Assembly (NCBI GenBank): GCA_964447735.1
Contig: CAYUTJ010000035.1
Location: forward strand, 1-5,652
Reading direction: 5' to 3'
Source of the DNA: CAYSYN01 sp964447735
Lineage (GTDB): Bacteria; Patescibacteriota; Minisyncoccia; Minisyncoccales; GBS-2
Length of the DNA stretch: 5,652 nucleotides
A program made the position numbers and the translations under genes. This document shows positions 1-4,784 of this stretch, piece by piece (within the stretch, counting starts at the first letter, position 1; every line of letters starts with the position of its first letter). The notes under the pieces were generated by a model. It was not told where the DNA came from and did not search any database. It worked only from the letters and a program-made list of their open reading frames with translations.

Positions 1-455
1 ATTTAGAAATTGAAATTTTGCCAGTAAAAATGAATTTAGATTTTGCTTTGGATAAAAACAGAAATCAGTATTTAGCTTCTTTAATTTTAGATAGACTAAA
101 AGATTTTAAAAAAAATTTTGAAGAAAAATGGTTAGCTATCGTTGATGTTGACCTTTTTGCCAAAAATTTAAATTTCGTTTTTGGTGAAGCTGATTTAAAT
201 TATGGAGTTTCAATCATTTCAACTTTGAGATTGAAACAAGAATTTTATTCTCTTCCAAAAGATGAAAATTTGTTTTTAGAAAGAATGAAAAAAGAGGCTA
301 CTCATGAATTGGGTCATCTCTTTTATTTAGGACATTGTAAAAACCCAAAATGCGTGATGTATTTTTCAAATAGTTTATTAGATACTGATAATAAAGAAGC
401 AACATTTTGTTCAGAATGTCAAAAGAATTTGCGTTTTTATTTAGAAAAGAAATAA
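1..455 (+). CDS. amzA: Archaemetzincin-type zinc metalloprotease (5' partial)
   Basis: This is a probable zinc-dependent peptidase of the archaemetzincin family. The frame is open to the left edge (first full codon at position 3), and the residues there (LEIEILPVKMNLDF) continue the fold, so a TTG at 18 is not the start and the N-terminus lies outside the window. About 150 residues are visible. The catalytic helix HELGHLFYLGH (303-335) has all three zinc-binding His and the catalytic Glu. It is followed by the family's second zinc site: C-x4-C-x-M, then CSEC (Cys codons at 336, 351, 408 and 417). Two departures from the family pattern HEXXHXXGX3CX4CXMX17CXXC are visible: the Gly of the metzincin helix is Tyr (codon 324-326), and the Met-to-CxxC spacing is 16, not 17. 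No signal peptide can be judged. The 3' end overlaps the deacetylase gene by 40 bp, implying co-expression. Natural substrates of the family are poorly known. Confidence 0.88.
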   Translation, partial: LEIEILPVKMNLDFALDKNRNQYLASLILDRLKDFKKNFEEKWLAIVDVDLFAKNLNFVFGEADLNYGVSIISTLRLKQEFYSLPKDENLFLERMKKEATHELGHLFYLGHCKNPKCVMYFSNSLLDTDNKEATFCSECQKNLRFYLEKK

Positions 456-1504
456 ATGAATACGATTTTGGCGAGGGACATCCCTTTCATGGAAGGAGAG
501 GAGAGGATTTTTTAGATTTTTTTAAAGAAAAAATAAAAATTGATTTTCCAATTTTGAAAGCAAAAAAGGCAACTGAAAAAGATTTATCTTTAATTTGTGA
601 AAAAGATTACGTCGATTTTACGAAAAAATATTTCGAGGCTAAAAACTTAGGAAAAGATTTTAACGGAAGATTTTATCAATACCATTCTGCAGATAATTTG
701 CCAATCGGAAAACCAGGAAAGATAGAAGAAGCTGCAAGATACATTATAGGACAGGCAAAATTAGCTGCTGATTTAGTAATTGGAGAAAAATTTAAAAAAG
801 TAATTTCAATTGGAGGAGGGTTGCATCATGCAAAAAATAATTTTGGGGAAGGATTTTGTATTTACAATGATGTCGCCTTTTGTGCTAAATATTTAATCGA
901 AAAATACAATTTAAAAAGAATTTTAATTTTAGACACAGACGCTCATGCGGGAAATGGAACGATGGAATATTTTTATGATTCAGAAAAAGTTTTATTCATT
1001 GATTTGCATCAAGATCCAAAAACTTTATATCCTGGAACAGGTTTTATTGATCAAATAGGTTTTGGAAAGGGGGAGGGTTACACCATAAATATTCCTTTGC
1101 CACCTTATGCAGGGGATAAGTGTTATAAATTAGTTTTTGAAGAGATTGTAAACCCTATCGTTAAAAAATTCAAACCTCAGATAATAATTAGAAATGGAGG
1201 CTCTGACCCTCATTTTTCAGATCAATTAACAAATCTTGGTTTGACAATTGAAGGTTTCAAAATGATTGGAGAAAAAGTAAGAAATCTTTCAAAAATTTGT
1301 GATGGCAAGGAAATTGATTTAATAGCTTCAGGTTATAATTTAAAGATTTTGCCATTCTGTTGGACAGCTTTAATTTCTGGATTGATAGGAGCAAAAATAA
1401 AATTAAAAGAAAAAAAGCCCTCTTTTTTCAGAGAACCTTTAGAAGAAACAAAAAGAGTTATTTTAAATTTAAAAGAGAAAATTAAAAGATATTGGAAAAT
1501 TTAA
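416..1504 (+). CDS. Histone deacetylase / AcuC-family zinc amidohydrolase
   Basis: A 362-residue zinc hydrolase of the histone deacetylase/acetoin-utilization (AcuC)/acetylpolyamine amidohydrolase superfamily, removing acyl groups from lysines or small amines. I chose ATG 416 because MSKEFAFLFRKEINEYDFGEGHPF matches the usual N-terminal strand and YDFGxxHPF motif; an in-frame TTG at 407 adds only three residues. Visible active site: the HH pair in GGGLHHA (His137-His138), DTDAH with predicted zinc ligands Asp175 and His177, a third ligand Asp264 in GGSDPH, and the catalytic Tyr307 in SGYN. HQDPKTLYPGTG (199-210) is the usual substrate-loop motif. All key residues are present, so it should be active. 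The residue after the zinc His is Ala (DTDAHAG) where eukaryotic enzymes have HH. There is no clear Shine-Dalgarno; the start lies inside the protease gene, so translation is probably coupled. Its stop overlaps the convergent efp stop. The substrate cannot be told from sequence. Confidence 0.92.
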   Translation: MSKEFAFLFRKEINEYDFGEGHPFHGRRGEDFLDFFKEKIKIDFPILKAKKATEKDLSLICEKDYVDFTKKYFEAKNLGKDFNGRFYQYHSADNLPIGKPGKIEEAARYIIGQAKLAADLVIGEKFKKVISIGGGLHHAKNNFGEGFCIYNDVAFCAKYLIEKYNLKRILILDTDAHAGNGTMEYFYDSEKVLFIDLHQDPKTLYPGTGFIDQIGFGKGEGYTINIPLPPYAGDKCYKLVFEEIVNPIVKKFKPQIIIRNGGSDPHFSDQLTNLGLTIEGFKMIGEKVRNLSKICDGKEIDLIASGYNLKILPFCWTALISGLIGAKIKLKEKKPSFFREPLEETKRVILNLKEKIKRYWKI

Positions 1505-2073
1505 TCTCCCTCTTCAACTCTCCTTACATATTCTCCAGTTTCTGTATTAATTTCGATAATATCTCCTCTTTCAATGAAAACAGGCACATTTATTTTGGCT
1601 CCTGTTTCTAAAATCACTTGTTTTGTTCCTGATTGAGCCCTTTCTCCTTTAAGAGTAGGGGGAGCCTCAATTACTTTCAATCTTACTTTTATTGGCAAGG
1701 AAACATTAATTATTTTTCCTTCAAATTTTAATCCTTCCAAGATCATGCCTGGCTTTAAAAATTTAACATTTTCTCCAATCTTTCTCTCATCTAATTCGAA
1801 TCTTATTCTTGGGTTTTCAGCTTCGCAGAAATGATATTTTCCTCTTTTTGAAAAAACAAATTTTACAGGAACTTTCTCAATTTCTGCTTCCTCAAAAGTA
1901 TCTGATTGATGAAAAGTTTTTTCTAAAACTTGTCCTGTGATCAAATTTTTCACTTTCACTCGAGCCACTACAACATCTTGAGCTTTTCCGACTTGTCTAA
2001 AATCTAAAACCTCGTATGGTTGCCCATCTAATACGAATCTAACTCCTTTTCTTAATTCAAAATAAGATAACAT
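1501..2073 (-). CDS. efp: Elongation factor P with Gln at the Lys34 position
   Basis: A 190-residue bacterial EF-P, which binds between the P and E sites of the ribosome and relieves stalling at polyproline. All three domains are present: KOW-like domain I (about 1-65), the central OB domain (about 66-128), and the C-terminal OB domain with the signature KxxLETGAKINVPVFIERGDIIEINTETGEY region (151-182). I chose ATG 2073: MLSYFELRKG matches family N-termini, and 16 upstream residues in the longer frame belong to the neighbouring gene. A gapless alignment of the DGQPY to ARVK segment (16-40) with E. coli EF-P puts Gln32 where the modified Lys34 sits; the nearest Lys is 30. So β-lysylation at the usual place is not possible. 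The gene starts 4 nt after the upstream stop without a clear SD, suggesting coupling. Sequence style recalls Parcubacteria/CPR EF-P. It is not aIF5A, which is shorter with two domains and hypusine. Confidence 0.95.
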   Translation of the reverse strand: MLSYFELRKGVRFVLDGQPYEVLDFRQVGKAQDVVVARVKVKNLITGQVLEKTFHQSDTFEEAEIEKVPVKFVFSKRGKYHFCEAENPRIRFELDERKIGENVKFLKPGMILEGLKFEGKIINVSLPIKVRLKVIEAPPTLKGERAQSGTKQVILETGAKINVPVFIERGDIIEINTETGEYVRRVEEGD

Positions 2074-2077
2074 AGTT

Positions 2078-2749
2078 TTATTTTTCGATTTTCCATTCAA
2101 TATCGGATTCCCTTCCCGCAAACTCTAACCATTCACCCTCAGGAGAAATCACATACCATTTTTTCTTAGTTTCAGACCACACCATTGGCATTCCTTTGTA
2201 GTAGGGTTTTTTAACAATTTCTTTTGGCTTTAACTTATCTAATTCTAACCATTTTTTGAAAACAGTTTCAATGGCATAATCTAAATTTCTTGATTTTGCC
2301 CATTCGGCAACTTTTGAAATCGCTTTTTTTGCTTTCTCAACAGAACCAGCAAGTTCTAGAAGTTGTTTCGCAGGTCTCGTATATCTTGAATAAATTATTT
2401 TTCTTTTTTTTGCAGATTCTTTTAATTTTTCTAAAGAAACTCCTTTTGTTTTGAAATAGTGAGTAATAATTTCTCTAATTTTTGTTTTTTCTTTTAATTT
2501 TTCATAATCTTTGATTTTTCCAGTTTTTAAATATTCTTCGATTTTCTTTGCAATTCTTTTTCCAATTCCTGGTAAATTCTCCAGACCTAAAATTCCTTTT
2601 TCTTTATAGATTTTTTTTACGTCTTCTTTCAGTTCTAATATTCTTTTAGCTGCTCTCCGATAAGCAAAAGGCTTTCCTCTGACACTATTTATTTCATAAA
2701 GTTCTGCCATATGTTTTAAAATCTTTGCTATTTTTTTGTTTCTTTTCAT
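2078..2749 (-). CDS. Orphan PolX-N-terminal-like helix-hairpin-helix protein with unknown C-terminal region
   Basis: A 223-residue protein whose first ~90 residues resemble the N-terminal helix-hairpin-helix region of PolX-family DNA polymerases: GKPFAYRRAAKRIL (25-38), then the HhH motif NLPGIGKRIAKKIEEYLKTG (58-77), a non-sequence-specific DNA-backbone binder. No polymerase palm, Pol β nucleotidyltransferase motif or PHP exonuclease follows. Instead there is a Lys-rich helical stretch (about 105-175, with YSRYTRPAKQLLELAG and a Trp-containing helix around 144-170) and a Trp/Tyr-rich C-terminal module (180-221; PYYKGMPMVW, KKWYVI, EWLEF, IEW) that I do not recognise. The frame is intact, so this looks like a stand-alone fusion rather than a broken polymerase. 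ATG 2749 overlaps the padR stop as ATGA, and efp follows after 4 nt, so it is the middle gene of the operon. It is probably a DNA-binding accessory or repair protein; that role is inference. Confidence 0.8.
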   Translation of the reverse strand: MKRNKKIAKILKHMAELYEINSVRGKPFAYRRAAKRILELKEDVKKIYKEKGILGLENLPGIGKRIAKKIEEYLKTGKIKDYEKLKEKTKIREIITHYFKTKGVSLEKLKESAKKRKIIYSRYTRPAKQLLELAGSVEKAKKAISKVAEWAKSRNLDYAIETVFKKWLELDKLKPKEIVKKPYYKGMPMVWSETKKKWYVISPEGEWLEFAGRESDIEWKIEK

Positions 2750-3045
2750 AATTTTTTTAAAATTTCTTGATAAAACTCTTTGGCTTTTTCTAATTCTTCA
2801 ATTCCTTTTTTAGTTATTTTATAGATTCTTCTCCTTTCTTTTAATTTACTTTTTACAAATCCTTGTTTTTCTAATCTATACAAAACTCTATAAGGTGTAA
2901 TTTTTCCTGGCTTGAAAGAAAATTTTCTTTCAATTTCTTTTTTAATATCCCAAGCATGAATTTCTTTTTCTTTCAAAAGTAAAAGAATCCAAATCCAAAG
3001 ATTCTCGATTGTGTTTGATCTTTTTAATCTTTCAAAAGGAAGCAT
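2746..3045 (-). CDS. PadR-family transcriptional regulator
   Basis: A 99-residue winged-helix regulator of the PadR family (small form, without the long C-terminal dimerisation extension). Visible: RLKRSNTIENLWIWIL (6-20) leading helix, KEKEIHAWDIKKEIERKF (25-42) first HTH helix, the GKITPYRVLYRLEKQGFV (47-64) recognition helix, the Arg/Lys-rich wing (SKLKERRRIYKITKKG, 66-81) and a final dimerisation helix (82-99). I chose ATG 3045; an in-frame TTG at 3054 would add three residues, but neither has a clear SD. The gene leads the minus-strand operon with the HhH protein and efp and is divergent to ino1. A palindrome at 3057-3076, just upstream, is a candidate autoregulatory operator. The effector is unknown. 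The sequence style (RSNTIENLW, Phe-rich KFSFKPGKIT) recalls archaeal PadR proteins. Confidence 0.88.
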   Translation of the reverse strand: MLPFERLKRSNTIENLWIWILLLLKEKEIHAWDIKKEIERKFSFKPGKITPYRVLYRLEKQGFVKSKLKERRRIYKITKKGIEELEKAKEFYQEILKKL

Positions 3046-3047
3046 AC

Positions 3048-3075
3048 TTGACAATATATTTTACGCACGTAAAAT
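3048..3075 (+). promoter_or_regulatory. Sigma70-like promoter for ino1
   Basis: A consensus TTGACA (3048-3053) and TAAAAT (3070-3075; 5 of 6 matches to TATAAT) are separated by 16 nt. The expected start is near 3082, giving a leader of about 35 nt. The -10 lies in the right arm of the palindrome, so ino1 would be repressed by whatever binds there. In AT-rich DNA such matches can occur by chance. Confidence 0.5.
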
Positions 3076-3076
3076 A
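3057..3076. promoter_or_regulatory. Palindromic operator between padR and ino1
   Basis: Inverted repeat with 9-bp arms and a 2-nt centre: T-ATTTTACG-CA-CGTAAAAT-A. It lies 11 bp upstream of the padR ATG and 41 bp upstream of the ino1 ATG. Each arm contains TAAAAT, a -10-like hexamer, one per strand, so protein bound here would block both divergent promoters. Assigning it to the neighbouring PadR protein is inference from position and symmetry. It does not match the ATGT-N8-ACAT sites of bacterial PadR. Confidence 0.7.
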
Positions 3077-3117
3077 ATGGTAAGGAAAGGTCGATTTCTT
3101 TAAATAAATTTTACAAA

Positions 3118-4215
3118 ATGAGAAAAAAAATTAAAGTTGGGGTAATCGGAGTTGGAAATTGTTTTGCAGGTTTAATTCAAGGAATTGAGTATTATAGGAA
3201 AAATCCAAGAGAAAGAGTTATTGGATTGATGCATGAAAAAATTGGAGATTATAATTTCGATGACATCGAATTTACCTGTGCTTTTGACGTTGCGAAAAAT
3301 AAAGTAGGGGAGAGGTTAGATAAAGCAGTTTATGCTTTTCCCAATAAAGTAAATTGGACAAAGCTTCCCAAAATTAACGTTATTGTTAAAGAAGCTCCGG
3401 TTTTAGATGGAATCGGAATCTGGGTCCAAAATTTAGTCAATCCAATAAAAAATAGAAAGCCAATTAGAAAATTAGAAAAAGATATCATTAGAGAAATAAA
3501 GAAAACTCAAACTGAAGTCTTAATAAATTATTTACCAGTCGGATCTCAAAAGGCAACTGAATTTTGGGCAAAAATATCTCTAAAGACAGGTTGTGCTTTT
3601 ATCAATTGCATTCCTGTTTTTATTGCTTCTGATAGAACTTGGGCAAAGAAATTTAAAAAATCTCAAGTCCCAATAATTGGAGATGATATTAAAAGTCAAA
3701 TTGGAGCAACAATTGTCCATAGAATTTTGGCAAAACTTTGTTCTGATAGAGGAGCAATGATAGACAAAACCTATCAGATAAATGTTGGAGGGAATACTGA
3801 TTTTTTGAATATGAAAGAGCAGGCAAGATTGGAAAGCAAAAAAATTAGTAAAACCGAAGCAGTAGTCAGTCAATTAAAACAAAAAATTGATCCGGAAGCA
3901 ATCTATATTGGACCTTCAGACTTTATTCCTTTTTTGGGGAATACAAAATTAGCGTTTATTAGAATTGAAGGAAGAATGTTTGCCAATATTCCTTTTTCAA
4001 TTGAGTTAAGATTAGAAGTCGACGATAAAGCAAATTCAGCCGGAATTGCTATTGATGCGATAAGATTAGCAAAACTGGCTTTAGATAGAAAAATTGGAGG
4101 ACCTATAATTTCAGCTTCAGCTTATTTAATGAAACGCCCCCCAATTCAATTTTCAGATGAAAAAGCGAAAGAATTAGTTGAAGAATTTATCGTTGGAAAG
4201 CTTGAAAAAATTTAA
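3118..4215 (+). CDS. ino1: Myo-inositol-1-phosphate synthase
   Basis: A 365-residue NAD-dependent cytosolic enzyme (EC 5.5.1.4) converting glucose 6-phosphate to 1L-myo-inositol 1-phosphate, the first step towards inositol lipids or inositol solutes. It matches the short actinobacterial/archaeal class nearly end to end. Visible: Rossmann motif VGVIGVGNC (7-15), QGIEYY (21-26), GLMHEKIGDY (36-45), DGIG (97-100), NYLPVGS (137-143), PVFIASD (166-172), GDDIKSQIGATIVHR (188-202), NVGGNTDFLNM (222-232), ESKKISKT (239-246), IGPSD (264-268) and SAYLMKRPP (334-342). Every block I recall as catalytic or NAD-binding is intact, including the Lys of SKKISK. Start ATG 3118 sits directly before the Rossmann strand; there is no SD close to it. 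It is divergent from padR, with a palindrome and a promoter-like sequence in between. No inositol monophosphatase or CDP-alcohol phosphotransferase is visible in the window. Confidence 0.96.
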   Translation: MRKKIKVGVIGVGNCFAGLIQGIEYYRKNPRERVIGLMHEKIGDYNFDDIEFTCAFDVAKNKVGERLDKAVYAFPNKVNWTKLPKINVIVKEAPVLDGIGIWVQNLVNPIKNRKPIRKLEKDIIREIKKTQTEVLINYLPVGSQKATEFWAKISLKTGCAFINCIPVFIASDRTWAKKFKKSQVPIIGDDIKSQIGATIVHRILAKLCSDRGAMIDKTYQINVGGNTDFLNMKEQARLESKKISKTEAVVSQLKQKIDPEAIYIGPSDFIPFLGNTKLAFIRIEGRMFANIPFSIELRLEVDDKANSAGIAIDAIRLAKLALDRKIGGPIISASAYLMKRPPIQFSDEKAKELVEEFIVGKLEKI

Positions 4216-4230
4216 AAATTTGTTTATGAT
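4202..4230 (+). promoter_or_regulatory. Sigma70-like promoter for the three-gene micro-operon
   Basis: TTGAAA (4202-4207) and TATGAT (4225-4230) are separated by exactly 17 nt, each matching 5 of 6 consensus positions. The -35 lies in the last codons of ino1. The predicted start near 4237 leaves a leader of about 22 nt that contains the ribosome binding site of the first small gene. Read-through from ino1 is also possible, as no terminator separates them. Confidence 0.55.
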
Positions 4231-4247
4231 TTTTCTAGAACTTATAT

Positions 4248-4254
4248 AGGTGAT
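4248..4254 (+). promoter_or_regulatory. Shine-Dalgarno AGGTGAT for the zinc-ribbon gene
   Basis: AGGTGAT complements the 16S rRNA 3' tail (anti-SD ATCACCT) and ends 4 nt before ATG 4259. It supports translation of the 43-residue frame. Confidence 0.7.
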
Positions 4255-4258
4255 AGGA

Positions 4259-4390
4259 ATGGAAAAGAAAAGAAAGTTTTGTTCTGATTGCGAAATTAAA
4301 TTAGAATTCTTAGGGAAATTAAACAAAAAGGTAGCCCTCTATGGATGTCCTCGCTGCCATAAAGTTTATTACGTTTCGGCGCCCGTTTAG
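4259..4390 (+). CDS. Small CxxC/CxxC zinc-ribbon protein (43 aa)
   Basis: A 43-residue protein with two CxxC knuckles, CSDC (8-11) and CPRC (30-33), separated by 18 residues: the spacing of a zinc ribbon with a β-hairpin between the knuckles. The N-terminus is basic (MEKKRKF), and the C-terminus is aromatic (HKVYYVSAPV). I do not recognise a specific family. The case for a real gene is an ATG with a well-placed SD (AGGTGAT), a promoter-like sequence directly upstream, paired cysteines and a second small gene 21 nt later. It is the first gene of the three-gene unit. Zinc ribbons of this size often bind nucleic acid or ribosomes; that role is inference. Confidence 0.75.
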   Translation: MEKKRKFCSDCEIKLEFLGKLNKKVALYGCPRCHKVYYVSAPV

Positions 4391-4397
4391 AATTTGA

Positions 4398-4404
4398 AGG
4401 AGGG
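4398..4404 (+). promoter_or_regulatory. Shine-Dalgarno AGGAGGG deciding a TTG start
   Basis: AGGAGGG lies 7 nt upstream of TTG 4412 and downstream of the alternative TTG at 4394. It therefore fixes the Cys-rich gene's start at 4412. Confidence 0.7.
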
Positions 4405-4411
4405 ATTAATT

Positions 4412-4585
4412 TTGAAAGAAAAAATTCTGAGAGATGAAAGAGCGCCTTTTGAAAATTGCCCAATTGGATTTTGGATGGGAAGTTGTTCACACTTTTGTCC
4501 TCATTGCTTTCAACCCATTGTACTCTGTGATTGTTCAATAAAAAGAAAAGGAGAAAAAAAGGAGGTAGAAAAATGCCCAGAGTAA
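4412..4585 (+). CDS. Small Cys-rich putative metal-binding protein (57 aa, TTG start)
   Basis: A 57-residue protein of unknown function. I chose TTG 4412 because a strong SD (AGGAGGG, 4398-4404) sits at optimal distance; a TTG at 4394 lies before that SD and has none of its own. Cysteines at 16, 25, 29, 32, 39, 41 and 55 form C-x8-C-x3-C-PH-C-x6-C-D-C, with His27 and His31 among them, suggesting one or two zinc sites. The core between the cysteines is hydrophobic and aromatic (PIGFWMGS), and the tail is Lys/Glu-rich. It follows the zinc-ribbon gene by 21 nt, and its last 13 bp overlap the next gene, so the three are probably co-translated. I do not recognise the family. Confidence 0.68.
   Translation: MKEKILRDERAPFENCPIGFWMGSCSHFCPHCFQPIVLCDCSIKRKGEKKEVEKCPE
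4561..4566 (+). promoter_or_regulatory. Shine-Dalgarno GGAGGT for the basic small protein
   Basis: GGAGGT lies 6 nt before ATG 4573, a near-ideal SD. It argues for 4573 rather than any upstream in-frame start. Confidence 0.75.
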
Positions 4586-4731
4586 TAAGAATGGATGACA
4601 AACCAATCATTGTCACAGATGATATAGAAAGTGTGATTGAAAAAGTAAGAAAAAGGAAAAAGGAAAGGAAAAGGGCTAAGAAGATAAAAAGAATTTTAAA
4701 GAAAAGAAGAAAAAATCAAAAAAATAAATAA
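4573..4731 (+). CDS. Small highly basic protein (52 aa)
   Basis: A 52-residue protein with two parts. An ordinary N-terminus (MPRVIRMDDKPIIVTDDIES, 1-20) looks like a short β-hairpin followed by a helix start. A C-terminal tail of 29 residues (24-52) contains 20 Lys/Arg and is almost certainly RNA- or DNA-binding and helical or disordered. I chose ATG 4573 because of GGAGGT six bases upstream; a longer in-frame reading from 4531 lies inside the Cys-rich gene and lacks such a site. It is the last gene of the small unit, overlapping its predecessor by 13 bp, and the terminator follows about 28 nt after its stop. I do not recognise it. A ribosome-associated or nucleoid role would fit the charge but is inference. 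Confidence 0.68.
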   Translation: MPRVIRMDDKPIIVTDDIESVIEKVRKRKKERKRAKKIKRILKKRRKNQKNK

Positions 4732-4758
4732 TTCCATCAAAATTTCAAAGTTCCTTTT

Positions 4759-4784
4759 TGCGGCCAAAGCCGCATTTTTATTTT
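4759..4784 (+). terminator. Intrinsic terminator of the small-gene unit
   Basis: A perfect 6-bp stem TGCGGC/GCCGCA (4759-4764, 4769-4774) with loop CAAA is followed on the plus strand by TTTTTATTTT. It is a conspicuous GC-rich patch in AT-rich DNA. On the minus strand the hairpin is followed by A-rich sequence, so it acts mainly for the plus-strand unit, although the same stem lies just after the AMMECR1 stop. Confidence 0.8.

Noticed and set aside
18..20. TTG as the start of the archaemetzincin gene
   Set aside because: The frame is open upstream to the window edge and the encoded residues continue the family's N-terminal strand, so the gene is truncated by the window.
2074..2121. N-terminal extension of EF-P (16 residues from ATG 2121)
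   Set aside because: The region codes for the HhH protein's C-terminus in another frame, and EF-P family N-termini match ATG 2073.
3099..3106. TTTAAATA as an archaeal TATA box for ino1
   Set aside because: Its centre is about 16 nt from the ino1 ATG. An archaeal start about 25 nt downstream would fall inside the gene. Such A/T octamers are common in this DNA.
3580..3873. Minus-strand frame of 97 codons inside ino1
   Set aside because: It is an antisense shadow of the highly conserved inositol-1-phosphate synthase, with no SD and low-complexity Cys/Phe/Ser-rich content.
4241..4250. CTTATATAGG as a TATA box for the small-gene unit
   Set aside because: It lies only about 14 nt from the ATG and overlaps the SD, so a transcript starting 25 nt later would lack the start codon. 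TTGAAA-N17-TATGAT fits better.
4296..4616. Minus-strand frame of 106 codons across the small genes
   Set aside because: It is antisense to three frames with good SDs, cysteine pairs and a plus-strand promoter and terminator. Its hydrophobic look comes from complementing Lys-rich codons.
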